DNA of 64,000 nucleotides from Saposhnikovia divaricata (taxonomy: Eukaryota; Streptophyta; Magnoliopsida; Apiales; Apiaceae): positions 46,869,546-46,933,545 of the forward strand of contig CM071600.1 in the NCBI GenBank assembly GCA_036435485.1, given 5' to 3'. Position numbers and translations under genes: made by a program. How positions within the stretch are numbered: position 1 is the first letter of the stretch; every line of letters starts with the position of its first letter. Positions 45,361 through 59,965 of the stretch are shown piece after piece. The notes below the pieces were generated by a model. The model did no database searches. It had not been told where the DNA came from and saw only the letters and a program-made list of their open reading frames with translations.

Positions 45361-47579
45361 ATGGCGGCTGCTTCTCCTCCTTGCTCGAACACAAGAAGTC
45401 TACTTATCTTAACTATCCTTCTACTAATTTCACTAGCTTCAGACACTAAAGTTACAGCAATTGCATCATCATGTAAACGTTTTAATTCAATTATAAGCTT
45501 TGGTGACTCAATGGCAGACACCGGAAATCTTCTGCATCTCTCAGCTTCAAACAGCCCTCCTCATTTTGCATTACCACCTTATGGAGAAACTTACTTTCAT
45601 ACCCCCACCGGTCGATGCTCCAATGGTCGCCTCATCATCGACTTCCTTGGTACGTACCTTTGTCAATCACAAATCTCGTGTAGATATGGTCACAAATCGA
45701 AATGAACTGATTGGATTATTAGCTAAACCGTTTTTTCTCTTCTAATTGCACAAGTAGTATAAAGTTTGGACGTAATGTGAGTCACAAAAACTCATACCTT
45801 TCATTTTAGAACTGTTATATTTCTGGTTCCGCTACTGTGACAACATGTACACAACTTAAGTAACATATTATGTATATGCAGCTCAGTATCTTGGAATTCC
45901 ACTGGTACCGCCGTACATAGGCAGCAAGAATAAGAGAAGCTCTGCAAATAATTTTTCATCGGGAGTGAATTTCGCGGTGGCTGGAGCAACGGCCATGAAT
46001 AAGAAATCTTTTGAACAAAAAGGAGTCCATATAATGGTAAAGAATATATCTCTAGAGACACAATTGAGCTGGTTTAAGGATCTGTTGCCATCTCTTTGCC
46101 AAACAGATTCAGGTAACATAAATTTGCCTCATACACATAAGTTCTAAACATACACAGAAAGTGTTAGTTCTACATTATTGGAAATGATCTAGATGTCTAA
46201 ACTCCTAGCTAGTGGGAACATTTTGTTAGGTACACTCGGTTAGAAAAACGAATGCATTTTTGGCACTACTTACAGTAGCCGGCATGCATAATGGGTCGCC
46301 TATTCATTTTAAATCATTGTTTCATATCATATTTAATAATTTATGACAGGTATTACCTTGATTTAAGGAAAGAAAAGTATATTTTTATAGTACTAGTATC
46401 GTATCGTTTAGTCAACAGTTGACAGTTGTCCCAGCCATAATTTTCAGATTTTGATCAATTAAATTTTACAATATTTTCTAAATCTTTCAACCAGGAGCAA
46501 TATGTGGTTATACTCTCCAGGAGTGTCTCTGTCATTGCTTTGTCTCTGAGTGCTCTAGCACTTTCTCATTTTCTACAATTAGTTTCGTAACCACGAGAGA
46601 CTTATACAGGGTAGTTACATTGTAATTTATATGATTTATGATGGAATAAAGAAGTCATATAATTAGTCACGAAACTGCAGAATTGACTTGTTAAAAATTG
46701 TTGTCTAATTATTGATCAAGTATTTTTGATGTGAGGTAGATTGTCACAAACTATACGAAAGAAGTGTAGTACTTGTGGGAGAAATTGGAGGCAACGATTA
46801 CAACCATGCTTTGCTTGCTGGAATAAGCAAAGACGTCGTAAAAACATTTGTCCCATCTGTTGTTGGCCAGATTGCCTCAGCTGTTACTGTAAGTATCAGA
46901 ATTCGAGCAATGCACATTTCAAAATTTGTATGCATAGGTGTGTTTCTGCAAGTGTGATATCTGTGTATTGTATGCAGGAACTAGTAGAGTTGGGGGCTAG
47001 GTCAATAGTAGTCCCGGGAAACTTACCAATTGGATGCTCAGCAGCTTATTTGACACATTTTATGGCTAATTCATCTAAGCAAGACTATGACCCAAAGACT
47101 GGCTGCCTTATTTGGTTAAACAAGTTTGCCAAGTACCATAACAAAATGCTCCAGACTGAGTTACATCGGATTCAAGAACTTCATCCCCATGCCAACATTA
47201 GCTACGCGGATTATTACAATGCTGTAAGGCCATTATTTTTAAATCCATTGAAATATGGTACAAGTTCTGGAAACACACACCTGATCATATTAGTCCCTCT
47301 CTATACACGGTGTATCATCCTAATTAATAAATATTATCGTTGTTGGCAGGATTTAGTAATGGAGCACTAAGAGCATGTTGTGGAGGGAATGGACCATATC
47401 ATCATAACTCCACTGTGGAGTGTGGGCTTTCGCCATCAACTGTTTGCGAGAATCCTTCCTTGAATGTTAACTGGGATGGTTTGCACTTGACAGAAGCGGC
47501 ATATAAGTTCATTTTCAAACGTTTATTTGAAGGGCGACTCACGGTTCCACCTTTTAAGACATTATGCACAGTGTCATAA
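45361..47579 (+). CDS. GDSL/SGNH esterase-lipase (GDSL1), copy 2
   Basis: Exons 45361-45649, 45882-46112, 46740-46888, 46978-47257, 47350-47579; 392 aa. Ser50, Gly131, Asn192, Asp359 and His362 are present. It differs from copy 1 by one codon, GTA for GCA at 47224-47226 (Ala306Val), in the segment before the last intron and away from the catalytic residues. Confidence 0.93.
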
Positions 47580-50500
47580 TTATAATTAGTAACTGTGACT
47601 TTTTGATGCCAAATCTTTAATGATTCACAAGCGCATTAATCATTACATTAACAAATACCAGCGTTAGGCATTAAACGATAAAATTATTGATTAGTTAATA
47701 TGAACATATTACTTTAATCATTATTTAAAAAAAATAATTTCATTGGGATCTAATTAATTTAAGTATAATATTATTTATTCGCCAACCTATACCAATTTCA
47801 TTAATATTATCAATTTTATCAAACACTCATCATAACCAAATCTTCTATTTTTCAATCTCAAATTTTCTTGAAATATTTAAGATGTAATTTTCTTCACTTT
47901 ATATAAATTTTTCATTTGTGTTGTATACGACGAAATATTTTTTTTAACATAATTTAAATTTTACTTAGTATATCAATTCGTACAATATGTTACATTTGAT
48001 TACTTACTTCAATTATTTTAAAATTTGACTACATTGTTACTAATTTTGGAACAAAAAAAACAGATTTAATCTGAAATCCGACGGATTGAGTTTTGGATTT
48101 ATTTTTAAAATCCGAAAATATTTGGATTTGGGTTTGAATTTTACAAAATTCGGACCGAACCCAAGCCGTTATCATCCCTACGAATAAAATAAGACATTTG
48201 CAATGAGTATCACCTATCTTTGTTTCATTTGACTAACATGTTAAAATAGAAATTTGTTCATGAAACTAAAATCAAATGTGTAATATATAAACACATAATC
48301 ATATGACAGTTACATGCATCTAATGTTACTCTCGGTCCAAGTTATCTAAATATGTTACTATATAATTGAACACAACATTGAGATGCTACAAACCAAAACT
48401 AAGATTAGAGTACATAAAATGTAGCACTTTTTTTTTAATGTTGTTTATTGTTAATAAATATCTCTGTTTGTTTAGAATCTATCTACCAAGTTATTAAGTT
48501 TTTTTTTTACCAATATTTAAGATTTTGTTAATATTAAAAAAATAAATATTATCAACCAACAAAGGAAATGTATAATTTTATATGTATCGAATTATCTAGT
48601 TATTAATAATAGTAATTTTATAACGAAGGTTGTTGTCGTTTCTCTCTCTCTCTCTCCTCCTCTCCCAAAAAATACTAAACTAAAGTTTAGGGGTTGAGCG
48701 TTTTGGTTGATGATAAGCCCCCTTGTATTGTTTTGATTTTGCCTTTTATTGGTAGGTTTTATTTATTGATATATTGGATTTTGTACTTTTTCCTAGTGAA
48801 TGATAATTCCCGTTTCTTTTCCTTGATTTTACTTTGTTTTTCAATAAATATATATCTTTCTTGAAAGTCTAGTACCCCTTTAGTGGATTTTATCTACCCA
48901 TATATTAGGTTTCGTCATTTCTCTTTATGAGAGTAAGTTCTTTTATTTCGACATTCGGGATCTTAGATATACATGATTTTCTTATATTGGTTCATTGATT
49001 TGGATAGTAAAGAATCGCAGTTATGGTCGGTTGTTCGAACACGTTTTGACAAATCAGATAAATATTTCCTCACGACTACAATAAATTGTAGGATAATCTC
49101 GCCAAAAAGGTTATATATTTTAATGATATAAGCGAGAGTTATACCACATTTTAAGATTAGATCAACGATGGTAGTTTGGATGAAGAAAACCTTGATAGGA
49201 TCTATTTTAATGTGTTTGTCTAATCTTGATTATTTTTGTAGATGTTGTATGACCTTTTATTGATAAATTAATTACATATATAAAATAGTGATTTATAAGA
49301 AAATTTGTATATTTTTGTAAATGTCGTATGCCATTTTATTGATGAATTAATTATCTATCAAAAAATAGTGATTTATAATAATTTTTGCGCTGAGTTGACC
49401 AATTTGATATGAAAATATTCATTAATAATATTTTCATTGACTTTGTAATGAATTTAATTTTTTGAATTGCTAATTTATACAGCAAATAATGTCTAATACT
49501 ATTTAAGAATATATTTAGTATTTTGAATAATTCAAATATATCGTCAGATCAATTTGTTTGTCCCGTTAATTATTGCATAACAAAAAATTACTGATACGTA
49601 AAATGTTAAAGATAATTGGTTCAAAATTCATTTTAATATTTTAATTGCTTGAATCTAGCTTTTTAAATATAATTGATTAATTTAAAAGTTTATATAACCT
49701 TAATTTTGAATGTGTGTATTTAGAATAGTGTGACAAATATTTTTTAATTTTTAAAATTTTTAATTCAGTAATAGTAGATTTATTCAAATTTGATTGCATG
49801 TTATATTTGTAGATCGAGAGTTTGACATATTAAAATTTTATATTATAGAACATTGATAAAATAGATTCATGTATTAAAATAATATATTTGTATTAAAATC
49901 AATTAAGAAGGACACAATTTTGAAAAATGACTCTATACGTAAAAAGGAGCGCAAAGAACAGATTGCCTATATATAATACAATAATTGTGACTGATTTTAA
50001 ATAAAAAATTATAATTAATTAGTTAATAAGTATTTATGAAAATTAATCAATAATATACAACCATATATTACAATATGATTTTAGTTGATATTTATGAATA
50101 TTAGCTCGTAATATATAATAGTATAATTTAACTGATTCTAAATTAAAAGATTGATAAGTTAGTAAAAAATTTATCACTTTAAAAAATTTGTAATTTATAC
50201 ATGTACTAAATAAAATAAATTTTGTATTTCAATAAAATTGTTAAGTAACCACGATAAGTAAATTAGGGTGAGAATGCTACGATTAATTTAGTTTTAGTGG
50301 TTAATTTTGATTGGCTCTTATATATATTTATGAAAATTAATCCGTAATATATAGTAATGTTATTATGATTAACTATAAATCAAAAGTGTGGAAAATTAAT
50401 ATTGTGAAAATCGCTTAATATCATATATTTGTATAATCCTGATTGATTTTGATTTAAATATTAATTTATTATAATTATTTTTGACATTAAAAAATATGAA

Positions 50501-51186
50501 ATATATGGATATGTTAAATCAAGTAAGTTACTCTATTTAAATTAGAATTGTTAACTAACCATAGTTAGTATAATAGGATGAGAATTGTTAACTAACCATA
50601 GTAAGTTATTAATTAACATCAATAAAATTATTGTAATCGTTATACTATTAACAGAATAAGACTTATTTATTAAAATATATAATTAAAATATAATTAAAAA
50701 TTATATATGTATAATAAAAAATTAATTTGACATATAAATTAATAATTTTTATTTTAAAAAAACAACAATTTTAATTTATTTTTTATAAAAAAACCTCAAA
50801 ATTTTATCTTTAGGCCTCTCGTATTAGAGCCGCCCCTGATCAAGTATTAGAGCCGCCCCTGATCAATGCAATGCTCATTTGAGACGCATCAGTATATCCA
50901 AGTACAGTACTGCGGTGTCACGAACAATAACATTTTCTATAGTAGAGATCCGGTAGACATTTTCTTTAATTTCCTCGGCAGAATACTACACAATTCCTCT
51001 AAATAGACACTTACATCCATAACCTTTATTAATCACCGACCAAATTTGGTTCACCCATTTTTTGTTACTTATAATTATAACTACTAGCTTATAATTCATG
51101 CAATCTCTTTTTCTAATATTTATTATATTATTTATTTTTATTATTTATTTATTATTAGTTTACATATCAAATTGTTTTTAAGAAAT

Positions 51187-51219
<33 letters not shown>

Positions 51220-51511
51220 ATTTTTTTCATTCAATTTATTAGGTGTTTTATATTGAATTCTTAAAACTTGATTTGGATGATTTTACCGTCTACGTGAAAT
51301 TAACAAAATTATCTTTAATTTAGTGATAATTTAATAATTTTCTCCAATTAAAACTACCAAGTAACAAAAGATTGATAAAATTGACGACTTTTTATATTGA
51401 AAATTCTATTCTATTTATTAAATCTACTTATATTTTGTTTTGATTATCAAAATAACCTTCTTATTATTTGAAGATAGTTGTACTAACAACCAAATACAAT
51501 TTTAATAATAA
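47580..51511. other. Long AT-rich intergenic region, copy 2
   Basis: Counterpart of 16171-20102. The CT run is shorter and the TA run (about 51190-51217) slightly longer than in copy 1; otherwise only isolated substitutions (for example near 49138 and 49468). No gene. Confidence 0.55.
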
Positions 51512-51984
51512 ATGTATGAGGGATTTTATCCAAAACTTTGGTAGTTGGTAATCTGGTCATCAGTACGATAAAATAAATAAGAACTGTTAGATCTTAAAAT
51601 AAATAGATAAAAAACGTTGGATCTAGCATAAAAAATATTTAATATTTTAACATGTAAACTAAAAAATGTATTTATATTGAAATACGAAAAAGTGCTTGTC
51701 AATGATTTGAATCATATATAATTAAGTTTTCCATATTGAATTGGATTATTAATGTAGGTATTAATAAATATGAACCTTTTTTAAGATAATAAATACTTAT
51801 TAATGTAGGTATTAATAAATATGAACCTTTTTAAAGATAATAAATATGAACCTTTTTTAAGATAATTGAATTGGATTATTAATAAATATGAACCTTTTTT
51901 AAGATTATATTGAGATAGCTGATTTCTATATCTTGAGATAGAGCATAATTAATAAATATGAACCTTTTTTAATATTAATAAATA
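51512..51984. repeat. Helitron remnant and degenerate minisatellite, copy 2
   Basis: Counterpart of 20103-20575. Confidence 0.5.
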
Positions 51985-52235
51985 CTCCTTCTATCCCTCT
52001 CATTTCTTTACATAAAAAACTACGTGTTTGGCACGCATTTTAAGGTGCATTTTAAGGATAGTTCTATAACTTATTTTCGATATTTTCTTTTTTTTGCATA
52101 AAAATAGAATTGTTCTATTTTTATACAAAAAAGAAAATATCAAAAATAAGTTATAGAACTATCCTTAAAATGCACCTTAAAATGCGTGCCGGAAACTGGT
52201 CCGCAAACGGAAAGAATTCGAAGGGACGGAGGGAG
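51985..52235. mobile_element. Stowaway MITE with long hairpin, copy 2
   Basis: Same element and TA flanks as 20576-20826. Confidence 0.85.
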
Positions 52236-53280
52236 TAAATAAATAAAATTCAGTTCTAATATAATCTTTTATATCCTTTTCAAATTATAACTTCTTTTTA
52301 AAATTCAATTCTAATACAACCTTTTTAATTATATCCTTTTTAGATTATAATTTTCTTTATAATATGATATAATCTTGATCGTCTATTTTTAAATATATTA
52401 TATTCGACAGTTGAGATTATTTTGGCGGTACAGTGACCAAACCAAAATTATGGATAAGATCCCTCTTACGCTTATTATATATAAGGATATAATATAATGA
52501 TATAATATTTTCTTATAAAAAAAATTAAATTTTTATCTAATTTTTTATTTTAATAGTTATTTTAATTTAATATGTATTAGTCAAAAACTCATGTATTATT
52601 TAGAACTAATAATATAAATTCTTAACTTTAATTTGTTGTTAACTGAATTCGAATATTTGATATTTATTAAATTAACACAAATATGGAATATTTCTTAGTA
52701 TTAAATCTAACGATTTTCATCGATTTATTAAAAATTTAATGGTCAGTATTGTTTGTATGGTTAAACCATTAAACTAAACTACGAACAATTATCTTATTAT
52801 ATTTTAGTATTAGTATAGACAGATTTCTGCAAGAATTCTTTGTTATTATTATATTTAATAAAATAGTAAAATTATTGTAATCCTTGAACAATTGCAGTTC
52901 TTTCCATCCCTTTAATCCTTTTTTTCTAAAACTCCATGTTATCTTTAATAAAATAGTAAAATCATTATAATCCTAGAACAATTGTAATTTTTTTATTATA
53001 ATCGTATTTAATTATAAAATAATCTATGAAAATTAAATTATTATATTTTCTTGATTTTCTTAAAATAATCTTAAATTAATAATAAACTATGTTATTAATA
53101 AGTAAAAAACTCATTCTAATGATACTACAGTCTCCATATTTTATTTCATCCCAAAATTCGTGTCTTTCAAAATTGTTGAAATTCTTTTATAAATATAATT
53201 ATTCATTTTATTATAACCTATTGAGTTATATAAATAACATAATTTTTTAAGATAATTCAAAATAATAAATTAATGAACAA
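52236..53280. other. AT-rich intergenic, copy 2; no gene seen
   Basis: Counterpart of 20827-21871. Confidence 0.45.
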
Positions 53281-54353
53281 TCTATCTATACTATACTATA
53301 CTATTATAAGCGGAATAGGGTATATTTGGTTTGTTGGTAGTTTGGTCACTTTATTTGGTACATTCAATAAGAACCGTTGGATTTTGAGTCAGATTAATGA
53401 GAACCGTTGGATCTAATATTAAAAGAATATTCTTTTTATAATATATAAAATATTCTTATAGGTTCAAGGTTCGAATCTCGTCGACAACATATTATTATTA
53501 AACATTTATATCATATTATAAACTACTCCTAGAAGTTCAAGGTTCGATTCCCCTCAACAACATATTTTAGTTTAAAAATTATATTATTATATTAAAAACT
53601 ACTCCAACAATTTCAAGATTTAATTCCCGTCAACAACATATTAAATTTAAAAAGTTATTTATCTATTTTCAATATACAAGCAAAAAACTATTGTTGTGGA
53701 ATAAAACTAGGTTTCGTGCGCAATTAATGCTAAGGTGGTTGAGTTTCGAGCTTTAATGGCTGTTTCTGCGTTTCGAGACTGATCGGTCCTCGCAGAGTGC
53801 CTACGTATCTCGTTATTGAGAATCAAGCCAAGACGTAGTTCTGAGAATGAGGGGTCAGGCCCTTTATATAGGCTGATAAGACTTAGAATTATGGTAGGAT
53901 TCGGAGACTTGGCGGGCAAGTCACCTTCTTGAGGAAGGTTCTAGACTCCTTCCTTGTAGGAATCAGTTTCCATGTTGAATTGGATGCCTTGGAGGCTAAG
54001 TCTAGCAGGAGTAGTATCCTTATTTGACTCTTATTTGCTAAGCTGTTTATTACCCCTAATATTAATTACGAAATTAATATTTAATTAGGGTTTTGGGCCC
54101 CATAAATGGGCCCCATGTTTGGACCATATTGGGACTAATTAATGCCACATTAAATGTGTCTTTAGGGCTTACTTTTAGCTCATATCAACTATCATTTAGA
54201 ATACTATCAAATACGTATTATTATATTTTATTATCTTCTATAATTTATTTTCTTACTAACTAAAAAGCAAATATTAAAATTATAAATAATAAGTTAAAAA
54301 TATTAAATATTAAAAGAAAAATATTTAAAATCTTCCGTGTATTTATAAGCTAG
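53281..54353 (+). mobile_element. Non-autonomous Helitron split by a solo Gypsy LTR, copy 2
   Basis: Counterpart of 21872-22944: TC start, CTAG end at 54350-54353, damaged 3' hairpin. Confidence 0.65.
53692..54187 (-). mobile_element. Solo LTR of the Tat-type Gypsy element, copy 2
   Basis: Counterpart of 22283-22778 with the ACTAT duplication. It is far closer to that copy than to the LTR at 35839-36334. Confidence 0.9.
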
Positions 54354-54428
54354 TTTAAAATAATTTTTTATCGGTGCCATACATAGTTTATTATCTAGTA
54401 AGCCCAATGATAAGTCAGTGGTACCTAA

Positions 54429-55174
54429 AAGCATCTCCAATAGGGATTGCCAAGAGATTGCCAACGTTGACATGGCATGACACTCTTGGTTGCCCACCTA
54501 TTGGAGTTGGGAGGTTGCCAAAAGGTTGCCAACCTAGATTGTCAAAAGTTGGCAACTTCCCAAATTAGTTAAAATTCATATAATTGTCCAAAAAGATATA
54601 TATTTATATCCACTTTTATATTGTCTCTTTCTATTATATCATTTCTCTAATTTATGTAGGGGATCACATTGACAACTTTTAGGTTGCCAACTATTAGAAC
54701 AATTTTTTTTATAAAAGTTGCCAAGAGTGATGTGTATGAATGAGAAAATAAAAAATTAATATATTTGATAATTTGTCAATGGTTAAGAGCATCTCCAAGA
54801 TTCAAGCTCTTAACTCAAAAAATGAGGAGAGAGAATAAAATTGTTGCTCCAAGAGACTCTTAGTGGCTCTTAAAAATACTAAGAGCCTCTTCTCTCTCCT
54901 CATTTCTAAGAGCCTCTAGTAACTCTTAAGTTGTATTTTAATAATAAAATATACATGTCCACCAATTCTTGCACAACTTGTGGTTATAGTGGGGTCAATT
55001 TATGAATAAATTATAAATAAAAAGCTAATATAAAGAGGATTGTTGGAGTTTGACACGTAAACCTATGTAATAAATTGCTAAGAACCATTTATTTATATTA
55101 TTTTGAAGAATGAACTTAGGAGTCTCTTGGAGATGCTCTGACAACCTTTGTAGCAACCTTTATTGGAGATGCTC
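54429..55174. mobile_element. PIF/Harbinger-type MITE (outer), copy 2
   Basis: Counterpart of 23020-23767; two T residues fewer in a poly-T run. It contains the nested MITE at 54787-55138. Confidence 0.82.
54787..55138. mobile_element. PIF/Harbinger-type MITE nested in 54429-55174, copy 2
   Basis: Counterpart of 23380-23731. Confidence 0.8.
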
Positions 55175-55177
55175 TAA

Positions 55178-56117
55178 CTTAAAATCACTACCTAATTAAG
55201 TTGAATATCGTAACTTGTACGAAACGAAAAAATGAAGTAATTTATTTGTGCAAAATGAACTAAATATTTTGAAGCAATTATGGTTTAACCTCGCGCCTTC
55301 TAATGGAAAACATATTGCATTAAGTAGCGCAGACTTAATAGTTATAGTCGATATATACATTTTTTCATATACGTTTAAACAACTCTTTCCAAACAAAGAG
55401 AAAAAAAGTAGATAAGAGTATCTCCATAAAGAGAGAAAAAGGTTGAGATTCTTTTTCTTTTTCTGTTAAGTAAAAGGTTTAGATTCTTCTTGTGACTAGG
55501 AAAATAGAAACCACACTCCAACGAAAGAAAAGCAAGAGATTTCTTTTTAATTTAGAAAAAAAGACTAAGAGATTTGTATCTTCCTGATCACAGAAAGAAC
55601 CACCCACAGGCTCTTTTCTTGGTAATTTGAGTCTCAGATCCTAGCTAGTTTATAAGAGGTTGAACTAACAAGAGGCTTGGTAATAAGAGGTTGAACTAAC
55701 AAGATTGTTTTTATTGCGATTTAAGAGGTTGCTTAGTAACACTGTTTGAGGTTGAGGGTCGATGTTAAGGTGATTAATTAAGGTCATTTTTCAGGAAAGT
55801 TGAGTTCAATACGCTATAAATGAAGTACAAGATAACTTGCTTTTCATTTCTGATGGCACAGAGCACTGGTATTATCAGAATCAGGACATGCAACATTGCT
55901 ATAAATGTAACTTGCACACATGGTAAGTTAGGAAATACAATACAAAAAAGATACGTGCCATGTTATGGTCAACAGAAATTATTATTATGGAGTAATATTA
56001 GTATTATACCTAACGGTCTTAAAATATTCAACAACAATCTATTTTCTATTTAAGTAGCCAAGATGACATGATCGCATTCACCAAGCTTTTCACTAATTCA
56101 TTTCTACATTATTTTTC
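55178..56117 (+). promoter_or_regulatory. GDSL2 upstream region, copy 2
   Basis: Counterpart of 23771-24710, with TATTTAA at 56047-56053 and TATAAAT at 55815-55821. Confidence 0.45.
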
Positions 56118-59100
56118 ATGGCTTCTTTATCTTCTTCCTCCCGGCCCTTAAACACAAGGACTCTACTTATCTTTCGTATCCTTTTGATAACTAGATTAGC
56201 TTCAGACACAAAATTTACGGTACTTGGATCATCGTGTAAACGATTAAACTCGATTATAAGCTTCGGAGACTCATTGGCCGACACCGGGAACCTTCTGCAT
56301 CTCTCAACTTCAAACAATCCTCCTCCCCATTATGCATTACCACCCTATGGAGAAACTTACTTCCATACCCCCACTGGTCGATTCTCCAATGGTCGCCTCA
56401 TCATTGACTTCCTTGGTACGTACGTTTGTTAATCACATAATTACTCATGTTTCTAAAGCTGTCAATGAAAATAAGGGATAAGATTGTAATCCAACCTTTT
56501 TTTTTTTATGAGTTTCTTGATCAATTTGTCATATTATAATCAATGTAGTAATAAATTTGTTTTTTGTTTATAATAATATAATAAATGTATTTGAATCTTA
56601 TATCCCTAATAATTTGACCGGGTAGACTGTTTGACATGTAGTACTCCTTCTGTTTTCAAATAATTGACGTTTGACTTATTGACACACACTTTTAGGAGCA
56701 TTGATCACATAGTTAGAAAAATTATTTTTAAAATTTTCCTTTTGTGAATAAAAGTTTTAATTCAATATTTTTATTCACAAAAATAAAATTTTAAAAATAA
56801 TAATTCTAACTATGTGGTTAATGCTCCTAAAAGTACGTGTCAAAAAGTTAAACATCAATTATTTGAAAACAGAGAGAGTAGTACTTAACAATACTTTGTT
56901 GGATAAAGAAAAAATATATTTACTCATGTATTTTCCCCTCTATTAATCAGACAAACGAGTCAATATTAGTCGATATATAATAAATGTAATTGTTTTAAAA
57001 TTTTAAAATTTGTTTTTTATAGATTAATCAATAGATAAATTTATGTCACAAAATAGTTTGAAGTTCAACTGACAACATGGTGCGCCCAAAGTTCACATTT
57101 TGACGTCATATGATGCGCTCATTTCTATGGCGGGTAAATAATATTGTATACGATTACTCGATTAGGCTAAATCCATCGCAACACAAAATATGGAATCGAA
57201 ATGCACCTGTTCTGTAACATAAAATGATATCTATTTATGTACCTAGTTCTATGTCATAAAATGATATTTAATTATGTAAGAATAAATTGTCACGTCTGGT
57301 TACATAATATGTAACTTTGAATTATATAACATTTTCAACGAAAAAAATTCTTAATTATAATCTTTACGAGATATATCGGTTATGGATAATATTTAAGCAA
57401 AATAAAATTCAAAAAAACAATTTCTTTAACAAAAATTATACACAATCATATTGATCGCATTGAACCAATATGATCTTACCAAAAACTATATCAATTATTA
57501 TAGTCAAACTTTTATGAGTTTTCACTATCTTCTTGTATAATTTTTTTAATTTTTTTATATTTTTTAATTTTTTTAACTCCTTAAAAGAAATTAAAACAAC
57601 GATTATAGTTATTGTTGTAGGATGCTCCAAGTATAGGATACATCGTTATCTTTTTTTGGTTAGGGAGTGGGATACTTAAGTAATCCTTACTGTGACATTT
57701 TGGTATCTAACTACGTGAGAGTACATAAATTGAGTAATCTACATTAATATATGCAGCTCAGTATCTTGGAATTCCACTGGTACCACCCTATATAGGCAGC
57801 AAGTATCACAGGAGCTCTGCAAATAATTTTTCGTCGGGAGTAAACTTTGCAGTAGCCGGAGCAACGGCCATGGATAAGAAATTTTTTGAACAAAGAGGCG
57901 TTCATATTATGGTAAAGAATATTTCTTTAGGGACTCAGTTGGGTTGGTTCAAGGAACTGTTGCCTTCTCTCTGCCATACAGTTTCAGGTAAAATAGCCAG
58001 TATCCTAAACATGTATACAAAGTATCAGTGATTTGAAAAGCACAAATCGTTTTTATATGGTATATTCTAGCGCTTAAGCGGTTAAATGAACGTTTAAACG
58101 GTTTTAAAAGCGGATCTTTAATTGGATTATACATAGATATATATTTATATAAATAAATACAATGTTAGTTTTTTTTAAAAAAATATATAACATTCACATA
58201 TGATATAATATATTATGATAAAAGTTAAAACCAGTAATCTCCAAATTCACATATTCATATTAGTCATAATTAACTTAGAAAATACAAACGTAATATTTAG
58301 AAATATCAAATTATAAATATGTTTTGAGACCCGCTTTTTATCACTTTCACCCATTTTTGTTCGTTTTCACCCGCTTTTGACCCGCTTAAGTGGTCATTTT
58401 ACCGCCTAAACCTTACTAAACGTTTAAAAACTCGATTTTGCCATGATCAAGACATTTTTCTACCGATTCCGTTTAAGCGGTCGCTTAATGCGATTTTTAC
58501 AACTAATACAAATGCTTGTATGTTGCTGTTACTTTTGCGTGTTAATAATGAACAATATCGACATGGATACAGATGACCTGGATGTCTAAACTCCTAGCTA
58601 GCAGGAACTTTTTATAAGATACACTTATCGTATTAATTAACACTATATTAATATTTAGTCGGTTGCATTTAGTCGTATTCGAATTTAGTCAGTCGAAAAT
58701 AACCAAGTTTTATTATAGTGCTATATATAATGGCCTTTCTGTTCATCTAAAATTATTTGCACATATATATGTTTTATATCAAATATTTTTTAATGAAGAT
58801 GATTTTTGCGATTTGATCTAACAAAGAGAATATACAAAGTTTCATTTGAACGAGATAATTGTTTAAAATAATATTGTAAAACTATAGTTATAAGTTTGGA
58901 TCTTTAGAACAGAATATTATGCTCGTTATTACTGCATGAAACTGCACAACTAATTTGTTACAGACGGACAGACAGTTGTCCAAGTAAGTATTAATTTAGT
59001 AGTTGATACGCAATTGATGTGCGGCAGACTGTCAAAAACTGTACAAAAGAAGTGTAGTGCTCGTGGGAGAAATTGGAGGCAACGATTACAACCATGCTCT

Positions 59101-59784
59101 TCTTGCGGGAATAAGCAGAGATTCAGTGCAAACATTTGTACCGCCTGTTGTTGGCCGGATTGCTTCAGCTATAACTGTAAGTATCAGTTTCCAAGCAACG
59201 CACATTTCAGCAATAGTATGTGTGCTACGTGTAAATGTACTTAAATCTGTGTGTGTTGTACGCAGGAACTAGTAGAGTTAGGTGCTACATCAATAGTAGT
59301 CCCAGGAAACTTCCCAATTGGATGCCATGCTGCTTATTTAACACAGTTTATGACTAATTCATCTAGACAAGACTATGACCCAAAGACCGGCTGCCTTATT
59401 TGGTTAAACAAGTTTGCTGAGTACCATAACCAGATGCTCCAGACGGAGTTGAATCGGATTAAAAAACTTTATCCCCATGCCAAAATTATCTACGCGGATT
59501 ATTACAATGCTGTGTTGCCACTATATCTGAATCCAAATAAATTAGGATTTAGTAGTGGAGCACTAAGAGCATGTTGTGGAGGGAATGGACCTTATCATTA
59601 CAACCCCTCAGTGGAGTGTGGGAATCCGCCGTCAACTGTTTGTGCGAATCCTTCCTTGTATGTTAACTGGGACGGTTTGCACTTGACGGAAGCGGCATAC
59701 AAGTTCATCTTCAAACGGTTATTTAAAGGGCCTTCCACGGTCCCGCCCTTTAAGACATTGTGTACATTTTCAGGTTTTGAATAA
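56118..59784 (+). CDS. GDSL/SGNH esterase-lipase (GDSL2), copy 2
   Basis: Exons 56118-56415, 57757-57987, 59028-59176, 59266-59784; 398 aa. The protein appears identical to copy 1, with Ser52, Gly134, Asn195, Asp362 and His365 intact. It lacks the same last intron as copy 1, so the loss predates the duplication. A Copia element follows 48 bp after the stop. Confidence 0.93.
56644..56878. mobile_element. Stowaway MITE in GDSL2 intron 1, copy 2
   Basis: Same element and TA flanks as 25237-25471. Confidence 0.88.
58043..58501. mobile_element. Degenerate inverted-repeat element in GDSL2 intron 2, copy 2
   Basis: Counterpart of 26636-27094. Confidence 0.45.
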
Positions 59785-59965
59785 GTAACTGTGAACGTTT
59801 TCAGCTTTGAAGATTCTAGCAGCAGTACTCGTTGTTGTATTTGACATATTTTGTCAAATAATATAAATAAATTAAATAGATACATAAATGTATTTAGTAG
59901 TTACAAATATTACATTGATTGTGTAATTATGTATTTGAAGATTATAAATATTGGTTAAGTGCATA

